A stretch of DNA of 38,240 bases, taken from positions 1-38,240 of the forward strand of contig NZ_JAMQQG010000039.1 in the NCBI RefSeq assembly GCF_023716925.1, written 5' to 3'. Source of the stretch: Frankia sp. R82. Lineage in GTDB: Bacteria > Actinomycetota > Actinomycetes > Frankiales > Frankiaceae. How positions within the stretch are numbered: position 1 is the first letter of the stretch; the number at the start of each line of letters is the position of its first letter. Both the position numbers and the translations under genes were made by a program. Below the pieces are notes generated by a model. That model saw only the letters and a list, made by a program, of their open reading frames with translations. It had not been told where the DNA came from and ran no database searches. This document shows positions 1 to 9,343 of this stretch, piece by piece.

Positions 1-20
1 CCGCCGGGCCGCCGGGCCGG

Positions 21-1046
21 TCAGCCGGCGCTGATGCCGACCGCCCGGCGGACGCCGGCAAGCACGGGACGGGCCCGGTCGCGGGCGCGTTCGGCACCGT
101 CGGCCAGGATGGCGTCCAGCTCGCTGCCGGGAGCGACGAGCTCGTCGTGGCGTTCCCGCAGCGGGGCGAGCCAGGTGTTGAGCGTCTCGAACAGGGTGTT
201 CTTCAGCTCACCCCAGCCGGTGCCACCGGCCTCCAGCCGCGCCCGCATCTCCTTGACCGCCTCCGGCGGTGCAAAGTTCTCATACAGGGCAAAAGCGGCG
301 GACGTGTCTGGGTCCTTGGGCTCCTCGACGGGCGTGCTGTCGCTCACAATGCCGCGGACGAGCTTCCGCAGCTGCTTCTCCGGCGCGAACAGCGGAATGG
401 TGTTGCGGTAGGACTTGCTCATCTTGCGGCCGTCCGTGCCGGGCAGTGCCTTCGCCGACACGCCGTCGGGGTAGATGCCCGCCGGAACCTTCAGGCTGAA
501 ATCCTTCCCGTACAGATGATTGAACGTGCCGGCGATGTCGGCGCTGTACTCCACGTGCTGCGACTGGTCCAGCCCGACCGGCACGACATCCGTGTTCATG
601 ATGAGAATGTCGACCGCCATCAGCACGGGATAGTTGAACAGGCCCATGTTGATGCCGGCGTCGAGGTCCTTCGTGCCGCTTTCGGCGTTGCGGTCACGGG
701 CGGCCTTGTAGGCGTGCGCCCGGTTCATCAGGCCCTTCGCGGTGACGCAGGACAGCACCCAGGACAGCTCGAAGATCTCCGGGACGTCGGACTGCCGGTA
801 GAAGATCGTCTTCGCCGGATCGAGGCCGAGCGTGATCCAGGTCGCCGCCACCGAACGGGTGTACCGAGCCAGTTCCGCGCCGTCCCGAATCGAGGTCAGG
901 GCGTGGTAGTCGGCGATGAAGTAGATCGACTCATAGGTCTCGGTGAGTTCCAGCGACGGCCGGATCGCCCCGATGTAGTTCCCGAGATGCGGTTCGCCGG
1001 TCGGTTTGATGCCGGTGAGCGACACCTTCGGCTGTTCCACTGCCAT
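21..1046 (-). CDS. trpS: tryptophanyl-tRNA synthetase
   Basis: Cytosolic class I aminoacyl-tRNA synthetase that charges tRNA-Trp with tryptophan using ATP. The 341-residue protein has the usual length of bacterial TrpRS. The N-terminus holds the HIGH-type signature (TGIKPTGEPHLGNYIG, residues 11-26) and the KMSKS loop is exact at residues 208-212. The Rossmann core with VDILIMNTDVVPVGLDQSQH (about 145-164) is typical of the family. I chose the ATG at 1046: no clear Shine-Dalgarno precedes it, but TAGACT lies 8 nt upstream, which fits a leaderless or nearly leaderless transcript. It lies 51 nt after prs on the same strand and might be read from prs as well. No sign of damage. Confidence 0.97.
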   Translation of the reverse strand: MAVEQPKVSLTGIKPTGEPHLGNYIGAIRPSLELTETYESIYFIADYHALTSIRDGAELARYTRSVAATWITLGLDPAKTIFYRQSDVPEIFELSWVLSCVTAKGLMNRAHAYKAARDRNAESGTKDLDAGINMGLFNYPVLMAVDILIMNTDVVPVGLDQSQHVEYSADIAGTFNHLYGKDFSLKVPAGIYPDGVSAKALPGTDGRKMSKSYRNTIPLFAPEKQLRKLVRGIVSDSTPVEEPKDPDTSAAFALYENFAPPEAVKEMRARLEAGGTGWGELKNTLFETLNTWLAPLRERHDELVAPGSELDAILADGAERARDRARPVLAGVRRAVGISAG

Positions 1047-1054
1047 GGCAGGGA

Positions 1055-1060
1055 AGTCTA
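1055..1060 (-). promoter_or_regulatory. candidate -10 element of trpS
   Basis: TAGACT on the minus strand matches the actinobacterial TANNNT -10 consensus and ends 8 nt before the trpS ATG, so transcription would start at or just before the codon. No convincing -35 box was found. Inference from spacing only. Confidence 0.35.
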
Positions 1061-1097
1061 CGGAGGTGCCGCCACCGGCCGACTGGTGGCGCGGCGC

Positions 1098-2072
1098 TCA
1101 GGCGTCCCCGCCGAACAGCCCGGTGACCGAGCCGTCCTCGAAGACCGCCTTGATCGCCGCGGCAAGCAGCGGGGCGATCGACAGTTCGGTGATCTTGTCG
1201 ATGCGGGCCTCGCTGGTCAGGGGCAGGGTGTTGGTGAGGACGACCTCGCTGATCTCGGAGTTCTTCAGTCGGTCGGCCGCTGGGCCGGACAGCACCCCGT
1301 GGGTGGCGGCGGCGATGACGTTGGCGGCGCCGTGTGCCCGCAGCGACTCGGCCGCCTTGGTGATCGTGCCGGCCGTGTCGATCATGTCGTCGACGATCAC
1401 GCAGGTGCGACCGCGAACCTCACCGACGACGTCGAACATCTTGACCTGGTTCGGGACGTCCGGGTCGCGCCGCTTGTGGATGATGGCCAGCGGGCAGCCG
1501 AGTCGGTCGGTCCACCGCTCGGCGACCCGCACCCGACCCGAGTCGGGCGCCACCACCGTGACCTCCGAGGTGTCGAGCTTGTTCTCGATGTAGTCGGCGA
1601 GCAACGGCAGCGCGAACAGATGGTCGACGGGGCCGTCGAAGAAGCCCTGGATCTGCGCGGTGTGCAGGTCGACGGACATCAGTCGGTGGGCGCCGGCGGT
1701 CCTGAACAGGTCGGCGACGAGCCGGGCGGAGATCGGCTCGCGTCCGCGGTGCTTCTTGTCCTGGCGGGCGTACGGATAGAACGGCGCGACCACGGTGATC
1801 CGCTTGGCGCTCGCCCGTTTCAGCGCGTCCACCATGATCAGCTGTTCCATCAGCCAGGTGTTCACCGGCGCCGAATGGCACTGCAGCACGAACGCGTCAC
1901 AGCCGCGGACCGATTCGGAGAACCGGACAAAGATCTCGCCGCTGGCGAATTCATAGGCGTTCGTCGGCACCGGCGTCACATCGAGTTCGGCCGCCACCTC
2001 CGCGGCGAGGGCCGGGTGCGAGCGTCCCGCGAAGAGCATCAGGTTGCGCCGGTTCTCGGTCTGGTAGGCCAC
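1098..2072 (-). CDS. prs: ribose-phosphate pyrophosphokinase
   Basis: Makes PRPP from ribose 5-phosphate and ATP for purine, pyrimidine, histidine and tryptophan synthesis. From the chosen start the protein has 324 residues, normal for class I PRPP synthetases. It shows the FASGE segment near the N-terminus, the YPYARQDKKHRGREPIS active-site region and the PRPP-binding loop DDMIDTAGT (about residues 228-236). The reading frame stays open to 2147, but the family N-terminus begins near AYQTENRRNLMLFAG. I picked the GTG at 2072, with GAGGAG 6 nt upstream; the adjacent GTG at 2075 is also possible. It follows glmU by 112 nt on the same strand; the glmU-prs pairing is standard in actinobacteria. 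Confidence 0.95.
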   Translation of the reverse strand: MAYQTENRRNLMLFAGRSHPALAAEVAAELDVTPVPTNAYEFASGEIFVRFSESVRGCDAFVLQCHSAPVNTWLMEQLIMVDALKRASAKRITVVAPFYPYARQDKKHRGREPISARLVADLFRTAGAHRLMSVDLHTAQIQGFFDGPVDHLFALPLLADYIENKLDTSEVTVVAPDSGRVRVAERWTDRLGCPLAIIHKRRDPDVPNQVKMFDVVGEVRGRTCVIVDDMIDTAGTITKAAESLRAHGAANVIAAATHGVLSGPAADRLKNSEISEVVLTNTLPLTSEARIDKITELSIAPLLAAAIKAVFEDGSVTGLFGGDA

Positions 2073-2184
2073 CACGTTCTCCTCGGGCGTGCCGGACGAC
2101 GGGGACGTGCGGGCCGAACACCCCGGGGGACGAATCGGACGCTGCACGTCTCCCCGCTGGTCGGAGGGCTGGGGACGGTCGCTA

Positions 2185-3729
2185 CTACGTTCTGCTTCCC
2201 GTTCCCGGAACGCCAGTGATGCCGACCGCCTCGGGCCCGTTGTGCGTCACGTCACCCTGGTCGACGTCGGCGGGGACGCCGTTTCCCGCCGCCGCGAGGG
2301 CAGCCGAGGCGGCCTGGTCGGCGGGGCTGCCGGGACGCCGGCGGGCCACCCAGTTCTCGATGATCCGCTGGCGGCCCTCGCGGATGGCCAGCGCCCCCGG
2401 CGGGACGTCCTCGCGGATCACCGAACCCGCGCCCGTGTAGGCGCCGTCCCCGACGGTGACCGGCGCGACGAGCATCGTGTCGCTGCCGATCCGCACGTCC
2501 GAGCCGATGACCGTGCGATGTTTGGCCACGCCGTCGTAGTTGACGAACACCGTGGTGCAGCCGATGTTGCTGCGATCCCCGACGATCGCGTCGCCGACGT
2601 AGGCCAGGTGGGGGACCTTGGTGGCGTCCCCGAGCTGGGCGGCCTTGGTCTCGACGAACGAGCCGATCTTGCCGTCCCGGCCGAGCCGGGTGCCGGCCCG
2701 CAGATGGCTGTAGGGGCCGACCGTGGCGCCGGCGCCGATCTCGGACCGTTCCGCCGTCGTGCGCACGACGGTCGCGCCGGCGCCCACAACCGTGTCGACG
2801 AGCGTGCACTCGGGGCCGACGGTGGCACCGCTGGCGATCCGCGTGCGCCCGTGCAGGAAGGTGTGCGGGGCGATCGTGGTGTCGGGTTCGAGGGTGACGT
2901 CCGCATCGATCCAGGTGGTCTGCGGATCGATGATCGTGGTGCCACCCCGCATCGCCGCGTCGACCAGCCGGTCCCGCAGCGCCCGCCCGGCGGCGGCGAG
3001 CTGCACCCGGTCGTTGACCCCGCCGGCCTCCGCCGGGTCCGCCACCGCCAGCGCCGTCACCACCGCGCCGTCGCCGACCAGCAGGCCGACGACATCGGTC
3101 AGGTATTCCTCGCCCTGCGCGTTCTGCCTGGTCAGGCGGCCCAGCGCGGAGCGCAGCGGCCCGGCCTGGAATGCGTAGACCCCGGTGTTGATCTCCCGGA
3201 TGGCCGCGGTGGCGGCATCGGCGTCCCGCTGCTCGACGATCGCCCGGACACCGCCGGCGCCATCGCGCACGACCCGGCCGTAGCCGGTGGCATCCTCGAG
3301 CACGGCGGTCAGCACGCTGGCGGCGGCCTGGCCGCCATGGTGGTACTCGGCCAGCGCGCTGAGCGTGGCCGCGGTGAGCAGTGGGGCGTCACCCGGTAGC
3401 ACCACGACCGTGTCCTCGTCCGCGAGCCCCACCGCGAGGGCGCTCAGCGCCGCCAGGGCCACGCGCACGGCGTGCCCGGTGCCGAGCTGACGTTCCTGCA
3501 CGGCGGTGACGACCTTCGGTGCCCGCTCGGCCAGCATCGCGCCGACCTGCTCCCGGCCATGCCCGACGACGACCGCGGTGTGGGTCGGGTCCAGCGGGAC
3601 CGTCGCGTGCAGCACATGCTCGAGCAGCGTGCGACCGGCCAGGGGATGCAGGACCTTGGGTAGCGACGAACGCATCCGCCGACCCTCACCCGCTGCCAGA
3701 ATGATCACAGCTGCCGGTCGTGGTGTCAC
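2185..3729 (-). CDS. glmU: bifunctional UDP-N-acetylglucosamine pyrophosphorylase / glucosamine-1-phosphate N-acetyltransferase
   Basis: Catalyses the last two steps to UDP-GlcNAc, the precursor for peptidoglycan and envelope polysaccharide. The N-terminal half is a nucleotidyltransferase with [16 protein letters not shown] at residues 11-26. The C-terminal half is a left-handed beta-helix with repeated hexapeptides and acetyltransferase residues seen in FVETK and NYDG. Length is 514 residues; the tail after the helix is Ala/Gly/Pro-rich, as in other actinobacterial GlmU proteins. The frame is open to 3759. I prefer GTG 3729 (GGGGGG 5 nt upstream); ATG 3744 is an alternative. It sits upstream of prs and may share a transcript with it. 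Confidence 0.96.
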   Translation of the reverse strand: MTPRPAAVIILAAGEGRRMRSSLPKVLHPLAGRTLLEHVLHATVPLDPTHTAVVVGHGREQVGAMLAERAPKVVTAVQERQLGTGHAVRVALAALSALAVGLADEDTVVVLPGDAPLLTAATLSALAEYHHGGQAAASVLTAVLEDATGYGRVVRDGAGGVRAIVEQRDADAATAAIREINTGVYAFQAGPLRSALGRLTRQNAQGEEYLTDVVGLLVGDGAVVTALAVADPAEAGGVNDRVQLAAAGRALRDRLVDAAMRGGTTIIDPQTTWIDADVTLEPDTTIAPHTFLHGRTRIASGATVGPECTLVDTVVGAGATVVRTTAERSEIGAGATVGPYSHLRAGTRLGRDGKIGSFVETKAAQLGDATKVPHLAYVGDAIVGDRSNIGCTTVFVNYDGVAKHRTVIGSDVRIGSDTMLVAPVTVGDGAYTGAGSVIREDVPPGALAIREGRQRIIENWVARRRPGSPADQAASAALAAAGNGVPADVDQGDVTHNGPEAVGITGVPGTGSRT

Positions 3730-3981
3730 ACGATCCCCCCGCATCCTCGGTCGACACAACGATGGGGCGACGCCGACACAGTACCGTGCCCGCCTCCCGC
3801 CTCCCGGCAGGACGGGCCCGTCGCCCGGGCAACCGCCCGCTCTCCCGCCACAGCGGAGAATGCCGCTGCAACTCCGGGGGCATCACGGTGCCGGGGACAC
3901 AACACACCGGGAACGTGCCCGGGAGAACCCACCTGGCGCGGTACTTCCGATGCATTCTTATGGATGGTATTACTGGTAGTG

Positions 3982-4053
3982 CTCCGCCGCCACGACTCGA
4001 ACGTGGACTAAGAGAACCAAAATCTCCTGTGCTGCCGATTACACTACGGCGGA
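3982..4053 (-). tRNA. tRNA-Gln (anticodon TTG)
   Basis: On the minus strand 72 nt fold as a full cloverleaf. The acceptor stem is TCCGCCG with CGGCGGA, the D stem GTGT with GCAC, the anticodon stem GGAGA with TCTCT around loop TTTTGGT, and the T arm CCACG-TTCGAGT-CGTGG. The anticodon TTG reads CAA (and CAG by wobble), so this is tRNA-Gln. The discriminator base is G and the 3' CCA is not encoded. It lies upstream of glmU on the same strand, about 250 nt from it. Confidence 0.96.
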
Positions 4054-4071
4054 CCGCGGGAAAACACGCCA

Positions 4072-4077
4072 ACTCTA
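4072..4077 (-). promoter_or_regulatory. candidate -10 element of tRNA-Gln
   Basis: TAGAGT on the minus strand lies 18 nt before the mature tRNA 5' end, leaving room for a short leader removed by RNase P. No clear -35 hexamer 16-18 nt further upstream. Weak evidence. Confidence 0.3.
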
Positions 4078-4169
4078 CCATCGAGGTCCCCTCGGAAGAG
4101 AAAGTCGGCTCAGGCCCGGTCTCACGAACTGGGTGGCGGCAGGCCCCGGCGGGCTCGGTTGCGTGCAGT

Positions 4170-4191
4170 GACAACTCTGAGACAACTCTGA
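4170..4191. repeat. perfect 11-bp tandem repeat upstream of the desaturase gene
   Basis: GACAACTCTGA occurs twice head to tail, about 190 nt before the desaturase start, in the 329-nt gap between tRNA-Gln and that gene. It could be a regulator site or chance duplication. Apart from this repeat and the dyad at 4282-4295, the gap shows no gene. Confidence 0.6.
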
Positions 4192-4281
4192 TGTCGGGCG
4201 AGGTCGCGCGGGTGATGGCTGGTGTGTCGGCTCCGGTGGTCCGTCGGCCGGCCGGTCGGCTGGTTTGCGTGCTGGACGTCG

Positions 4282-4295
4282 ACAGTGGGGACTGT
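4282..4295. promoter_or_regulatory. operator-like inverted repeat upstream of the desaturase gene
   Basis: ACAGT-gggg-ACTGT is a 5-bp dyad that abuts TTGTCA (4295-4300), a possible -35 box; GACCGT (4318-4323) would be a poor -10 at 17-bp spacing. Desaturase genes are often controlled by TetR-type repressors binding such dyads, but no regulator gene is adjacent. Tentative. Confidence 0.25.
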
Positions 4296-4382
4296 TGTCA
4301 TGTCGGCGGGCTACCGTGACCGTGTTGCGCCGGCCATGGGACTCCTGGTGCACGGACCTGCCGCGACGGACGGAACGAGGTT

Positions 4383-5558
4383 ATGACCGCTACCGACACG
4401 GTAAGCCCCGGGGACGGCCGGGTGCCGGGCGACGCCACCCGGACCGGCACCACCCGGGCACACAACGACGCCCGGGCCCGTAGCGACGCTCTGGCTCTCA
4501 AGGACGCTCGGACCCTCAAGGACGGCCCGGCCTCGGGCGACAGCCCGGCACTCGAGGACGCCACCCCGGCGGGTGGGTCGGCGTCGGCCCGCCGGGCCGA
4601 TCCCGCGAACTCCCGCGGCAACGCCACTGTGCCGCGCTCGATGGTCAAGGCCCGCGCCGAGCAGATCACGCTGCTGCTGGTGATCCTCGTGCCACTGGTC
4701 GCACTGATCGCCGCCATCCCCGCGCTGTGGGGCCGGTGGATCACCTGGCGCGACGTCATCCTCGCCGTGGTGTTCTACGGCATCAGCGGCCATGGCGTGA
4801 CGATCGGTTTCCACCGCTACTTCACCCATCGAGGCTTTCGGACGTCTCGGCCGATGCGCATCGCGCTGGCCGTCGCCGGCAACATGGCAATCGAGGGCCC
4901 GGTCATCCGCTGGGTCGCTGACCACCGGCGCCACCATGCGTACAGCGACGCCGAGGGCGATCCGCACTCGCCGTGGCGGTACGGCCCTGGCACGGTGCCC
5001 ATGCTCAAGGGCCTGTTCCACGCGCACGTCGGCTGGCTGTTCGACGTCGAACAGACCGACCAGCGCCGCTTCGCCCCCGACCTGCTCGACGACCCCGACA
5101 TCGTCCGGGTCAGCCGCTCGTTCGGCCTGTGCGCCTTCGTCAGCCTGGCCGCGCCCGCGCTGATCGGCGGGTTGTGGGGCGGCTCCCTCGAGGCCGCCGT
5201 CCAGGCGTTCTTCTGGGCGGCCCTGGTGCGGATCGCGCTGTTGCACCACGTCACCTGGTCGGTGAACAGCATCTGCCACGTGCTCGGTACCCGTCCGTAC
5301 CGCAGCCGCGACCGTTCGACGAACGTGTGGCCGCTGGCGTTGCTGTCGATGGGCGAGTCCTGGCACAACCTGCACCATGCCGAGCCCACGTCGGCCCGGC
5401 ACGGCGTGCGGCCCTGGCAGATCGACACCAGCTTCTACCTGATCAAGCTGATGGAGATCACCCACCTCGTGCGAGACGTCCGCTGGCCGGACCCGGCCCG
5501 CCTGGCCGCCAAGCGCTCCATCGCCACGCGTCCCGCCGCAGACACGCTGTCCGCCTGA
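4383..5558 (+). CDS. acyl-CoA (stearoyl-CoA type) delta-9 fatty acid desaturase
   Basis: Membrane di-iron desaturase that would put a cis double bond into long-chain acyl groups and tune membrane fluidity. All three histidine boxes are present: HRYFTH near residue 144, HRRHH at 181-185 and HNLHH at 328-332. Hydrophobic segments flank them (for example ITLLLVILVPLVALIAAI before box 1). Length is 391 residues. The first 80 or so are a low-complexity Ala/Asp/Pro-rich extension with imperfect LKDARTLKDGPA-type repeats, absent from core desaturases and probably cytosolic. The ATG at 4383 is preceded by a weak GAGG. The gene stands alone between minus-strand genes and ends in a strong hairpin. The electron donor is not encoded nearby. 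Confidence 0.93.
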   Translation: MTATDTVSPGDGRVPGDATRTGTTRAHNDARARSDALALKDARTLKDGPASGDSPALEDATPAGGSASARRADPANSRGNATVPRSMVKARAEQITLLLVILVPLVALIAAIPALWGRWITWRDVILAVVFYGISGHGVTIGFHRYFTHRGFRTSRPMRIALAVAGNMAIEGPVIRWVADHRRHHAYSDAEGDPHSPWRYGPGTVPMLKGLFHAHVGWLFDVEQTDQRRFAPDLLDDPDIVRVSRSFGLCAFVSLAAPALIGGLWGGSLEAAVQAFFWAALVRIALLHHVTWSVNSICHVLGTRPYRSRDRSTNVWPLALLSMGESWHNLHHAEPTSARHGVRPWQIDTSFYLIKLMEITHLVRDVRWPDPARLAAKRSIATRPAADTLSA

Positions 5559-5584
5559 CCCCGGGGGCCGGGTGGCCCCCGGGG
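5559..5584 (+). terminator. hairpin terminator after the desaturase gene
   Basis: Directly after the stop codon, CCCCGGGGGCC and GGCCCCCGGGG form a perfect 11-bp stem with loop GGGT. There is no T-tract, as is common for actinobacterial terminators. Confidence 0.7.
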
Positions 5585-6041
5585 CGATCCCTCCGCATGA
5601 CTGTCGGATTTCGCCGACTCCGGAGGGAAAGTCGGCGTATGAACACCGACCGCAGCTACTCGGTCCTTGTCCCGGCCATTCGGCTGATTGTCGCCGTGGC
5701 TGGCCGTGCCCGGCTCGATCAGTCAGGGCAGCTCCACTGGAAGCCCGGCGCGTGCGCATCCAGGGCACAGCCGGGAGAGAGGTGGCCTGCACGCGGCGAT
5801 TTCTTCGGCTGGTGCCGAGGACCTTCGTGAAGCCGCTGCGGACGCGGACCCGCTCGGTCCCGATCGGGACCGCGGGCACCGTGATCCTCGGGGGCTCCCC
5901 GGCGGCCAGCGGCTGCTGGGACGGGTTACCCCGTCGCCCCGAGGCCGTCGCTGGGCAATCGTGAGCGGCTTGCGGCCGGGTGGCGCAACGTCCACCCTGC
6001 GTCGAGGGCCGGCCGCGTCCCGAGCCGATACGCCCGCGGTT
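5585..6041. other. gap without a supported gene; holds two overlapping hairpins
   Basis: Between the desaturase terminator and the ABC-F gene. GTCGG (5603-5607) can pair with CCGAC (5614-5618). Alternatively GCCGACT (5613-5619) can pair with AGTCGGC (5630-5636), with GGAGGG in the loop. An ATG at 5639 opens a 63-codon frame without recognisable features. I see no other gene, repeat or RNA here. Confidence 0.4.
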
Positions 6042-7844
6042 CTAGCCGGCGATCTCCGTCAGCTCGTACCAGCGCTGCTCCAGCTCCAGCAGTTCCTTTT
6101 CCAGGCCGCCGATCCGCGTCATCTCCCTGCCGAGCCCGACATAGTCGGAATGGTCGTGATCGACCAGTGCGGCCTTCGCCGCGTCGATCTGTGCCTGGAG
6201 CCGCTCGATACGACGCTCGAGCGACGTGATCTCCTTCTGCGCCGCGCGCCGTTGCGCCCCGGTGGGCGCCGCCTCCGTCGAGGCGGACGCCGAAACCGGC
6301 TCTGCCGTACGTGACCGGCTGTCGTGATCCTGCGCGGCCCGCAGGCGCAGGTACTCGTCCACGCCGCCCGGGACGTGCCGGAGCCGCCCGTCGAGGATCG
6401 CGTACTGCTGGTCGCTGACCCGCTCGAGGAAGTAGCGGTCGTGGGAGACGACGAGCAGCGTGCCCGGCCATGAGTCGAGCAGGTCCTCCATCGCCGCGAG
6501 CATGTCCGTGTCGAGATCGTTCGTCGGTTCGTCCAGCACCAGCAGGTTCGGCTGGTCGAGCAGAATCAGCAGCAGTTGCAGCCGCCGCTTCTGCCCACCG
6601 GAGAGGTCCTTCACGGGGGTCGACAGCTGCGCGCTGGTGAAGCCGAGCCGCTCGAGCAGCTGCGCCGGCGTGAGCTCCTGCGCCTTCGAGCCGGAGCCGA
6701 ACGTGTACGTCGTCCGCAGCCGGGCGAGCACGACCCGCACCGGATCGCTCGAGTGCTCGTCCAGCCGGTCGAGCTGTTGCGTGAGGGTGGCGACCCGCAC
6801 GGTCTTGCCGTGCTTGACCCGGCCGGACGTCGGCGCGAGAGAGCCGTCGATCAACCGCAGGAGCGTGGACTTTCCGGCACCGTTGACGCCCAGGATGCCC
6901 GTCCGCTCGCCCGGGGCGATGTGCCACTCCACGTCACGCAGCACCGCGCGATCCCCATAGGAGACCGAGGCGTCGAGCAGGTCGACGACATCCTTGCCGA
7001 GACGGGAGATGGCCAGCGACTGCAACGACACGCTGTCACGCAGCGGCGGCACGTCCGCGATGAGCGCGTTCGCCGCGTCGATGCGGAACTTCGGCTTCGA
7101 CGTCCGGGCGGGGGCTCCCCGGCGCAACCAGGCGAGCTCCTTGCGCGCGAGGTTCTGCCGGCGCTGCTCGGCGGTCGCGGCCTGCCGGTCCCGCTCGACG
7201 CGCTGCAGGATGTACGCGGCATACCCGCCGTCGAAGGGCTCGACGATCCGGTCGTGCACCTCCCAGGTGGCGGTGCAGACCTCGTCCAGGAACCAGCGGT
7301 CGTGGGTGACGACTAGCAGCCCACCGGCCCCCGGCGCCCAGCGGCGTTTCAGGTGCTCGGCCAGCCAGGAGATCGCCTCGACGTCGAGGTGGTTGGTCGG
7401 CTCGTCCAGCGCCAGAACATCATGGTCGCCGATGAGGAGCTGGGCCAGCGCGACCCGGCGCCGCTGCCCACCGGAGAGCGTGCCGAGCTCGGCGTCCCAG
7501 GGCAGATCGCCCAGCAGCCCGGCGATGACATCACGTACCCGTGCGTCGCCTGCCCACTCGTGGTCCGCGACGGTCCCGACCACAGCATGACCAACCGTCT
7601 CGTCGTCGGCGAGCATGTCTGCCTGGTCGAGCACGCCGATCTGCACGCCACCGCGCACCGTGACCCGGCCGGAGTCGGGCTCCCGCCGCCCGGCGAGCAT
7701 CGCCAGCAGGCTCGACTTGCCGTCTCCGTTGCGCCCGACGATGCCGACCCGGTCGCCTTCGCTCACCCCGAGGGTGACGGATTCGAAGACCACCTTGGTC
7801 GGGTACTCGAGATGCAGAGCCTCAGCCCCGAGAAGATGCGCCAT
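6042..7844 (-). CDS. ABC-F family ATPase (Uup/EttA-like)
   Basis: Soluble protein with two fused ABC ATPase domains and no membrane segment, so it belongs to ABC-F, whose members act on ribosomes rather than transport. Domain 1 has Walker A GRNGDGKS (37-44), LSGGQ (123-127) and Walker B LALDEPTNHLD (144-154). Domain 2 has GVNGAGKST (319-327), LSGGQ (414-418) and LVLDEPTNDLD (435-445). A charged linker of about 85 residues lies between them. The C-terminus (about 530-600) is a predicted coiled coil, which resembles Uup more than EttA. Length is 600 residues. It follows ispE by 90 nt on the same strand, a common actinobacterial arrangement. Exact subfamily and any antibiotic-protection role cannot be decided here. 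Confidence 0.93.
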   Translation of the reverse strand: MAHLLGAEALHLEYPTKVVFESVTLGVSEGDRVGIVGRNGDGKSSLLAMLAGRREPDSGRVTVRGGVQIGVLDQADMLADDETVGHAVVGTVADHEWAGDARVRDVIAGLLGDLPWDAELGTLSGGQRRRVALAQLLIGDHDVLALDEPTNHLDVEAISWLAEHLKRRWAPGAGGLLVVTHDRWFLDEVCTATWEVHDRIVEPFDGGYAAYILQRVERDRQAATAEQRRQNLARKELAWLRRGAPARTSKPKFRIDAANALIADVPPLRDSVSLQSLAISRLGKDVVDLLDASVSYGDRAVLRDVEWHIAPGERTGILGVNGAGKSTLLRLIDGSLAPTSGRVKHGKTVRVATLTQQLDRLDEHSSDPVRVVLARLRTTYTFGSGSKAQELTPAQLLERLGFTSAQLSTPVKDLSGGQKRRLQLLLILLDQPNLLVLDEPTNDLDTDMLAAMEDLLDSWPGTLLVVSHDRYFLERVSDQQYAILDGRLRHVPGGVDEYLRLRAAQDHDSRSRTAEPVSASASTEAAPTGAQRRAAQKEITSLERRIERLQAQIDAAKAALVDHDHSDYVGLGREMTRIGGLEKELLELEQRWYELTEIAG

Positions 7845-7934
7845 GTCCCCACCACGCTACGTGGACGGGACCGCCCGGTCGGCATCGAGGCCGTCCCCGA
7901 CGGCCGTCGGACCCCAGGCCGACCAGCACCGCGC

Positions 7935-9053
7935 TCACGGTTCCTGCCTCGACGGAGTTCCGACCGCGCCACCGGGGGCCGTACCGTCGGGGAGCGTGCT
8001 GTCGGCGATGACCCTGGCGCCGGCGGCCGGGCCCGCGGCGCGGCGGACCGCGCGGGCCACCCCCTCCCCGGCCAGGCTCGCGGCGAGATCGATGCTTTCG
8101 GCCGCTCCGGCGGCAAGAAAAGCGCAGGTCGGGCCGGAACCGCTCACGATCGCGCCGACCGCGCCGAGCTCGGTGCCGGTCGCGAGGACCCGCCGCAAGG
8201 CCGGTCGCAGCCGCAGCGCCGCCGGTTGCAGGTCGTTGACCAGGGCTGCGCCGAGCTGACGAGGATCGCCGGTGCGCAGCGCGGCCAGCACGTCGTCCGC
8301 CGGCGTCGGTCCGCTGCGCAGCCTGCCCTCGGACAGCCGGTCGAACTCGGCGTACACCGCCGGGGTGGACAGCCCGCCGTCGGCCAGGGCGAAGACCCAG
8401 TGGTACTCGCCCGTGGCCAGCACATCGGTGAGCTGCTCGCCCCGACCGGTGCCAAGGGCGGTGCCCCCCGCCAGCGGAAACGGGACGTCGCTGCCCAGCC
8501 GGGCGGCGAGCTCCGCGAGGGTGGCCCGGTCGAGACCGGTCTGCCACAGGGCGTCGCAGGCGACGAGCGCGGCGGCCGCGTCCGCGCTGCCCCCGGCCAT
8601 CCCGGCCGCGACCGGAATCCCCTTGGTGAGCGCCAGATGCACCTGCGCGGACGAGACACCGCCCGCCTCGGCGACAAGGTGGGCCGCCCGCACGGCAATG
8701 TTGTCCAGCCCGGTCGGGACGATCGACACGTCCGGGGTGGAGGTGGCGGGCCCGTTTCCGGCGGGACCGGCTCCCTCCCCGGTCACCTCCACCGTGACGT
8801 CCAGCCCGGAAGCGGCCTCATCGGCATCGGTGGTGCTGCCGGCATCGGGGCCGGGGCGGGTGGTCGCGACGAGATCGTCGAACAGGGAGACGGCCTGCAG
8901 GACGGTGATCACATCGTGATACCCGTCCGGTCGCAGGGGGCCGACACCGAGATGCAGATTGACCTTGGCCGGAGCCCGGACGGTAACCGTGGGACCGGCG
9001 TCCGCGCCATGGCGCGGGGCCGGGTGGGATCGAGTCAGTGGAGGCTCCTTCAC
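7935..9053 (-). CDS. ispE: 4-diphosphocytidyl-2-C-methyl-D-erythritol kinase
   Basis: GHMP kinase of the MEP isoprenoid pathway; phosphorylates CDP-methylerythritol. APAKVNLHLG near residues 27-36 carries the catalytic Lys, and PVAAGMAGGSADAAA (147-161) is the glycine-rich ATP loop. The C-terminal motif SGSGPTCAFL is present. At 372 residues it is longer than typical IspE (about 280-310). The excess is an N-terminal tail and a Thr/Gly/Asp-rich insert at about residues 66-110. The start is GTG 9053; no better in-frame start lies before the conserved domain. Upstream is plus-strand sequence rather than the ksgA/rsmA gene usual in actinobacteria. Confidence 0.95.
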   Translation of the reverse strand: MKEPPLTRSHPAPRHGADAGPTVTVRAPAKVNLHLGVGPLRPDGYHDVITVLQAVSLFDDLVATTRPGPDAGSTTDADEAASGLDVTVEVTGEGAGPAGNGPATSTPDVSIVPTGLDNIAVRAAHLVAEAGGVSSAQVHLALTKGIPVAAGMAGGSADAAAALVACDALWQTGLDRATLAELAARLGSDVPFPLAGGTALGTGRGEQLTDVLATGEYHWVFALADGGLSTPAVYAEFDRLSEGRLRSGPTPADDVLAALRTGDPRQLGAALVNDLQPAALRLRPALRRVLATGTELGAVGAIVSGSGPTCAFLAAGAAESIDLAASLAGEGVARAVRRAAGPAAGARVIADSTLPDGTAPGGAVGTPSRQEP

Positions 9054-9343
9054 TCGGATTCACTCGGACTCGTTGGCTCGGCCTCGCGGGCTCGGGCTCA
9101 CTCGCACTGGCGGCTCACGGCGGCGGCGTGGACCGCGATCCAACCTATCCGCAGGCTCTGGAGTGCATCGCGGTCCACCCGCGGCGTACGGCCGCCGACC
9201 ACGGGGTACGCCCAGAACCGGGCTGGCGCAGCGGCGGAACCGGATGGCCGGCGGCGCGGGTGCCCCCGAACGACAGGCTCCCCTCCCCGCTGCGCACGCG
9301 CCGCGGTCCAGCGTCCCATCAGGCGCGGCGGGGAGGAACCATC

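Noticed and set aside
147-2219. Long plus-strand open frame (about 690 codons) opposite trpS and prs
   Set aside because: Composition is that of an antisense frame in GC-rich DNA and it covers two certain genes.
5639-5830. 63-codon ORF after the desaturase gene
   Set aside because: The ribosome binding site is distant (11 nt), the sequence has no recognisable feature and its end is low in protein-like character.
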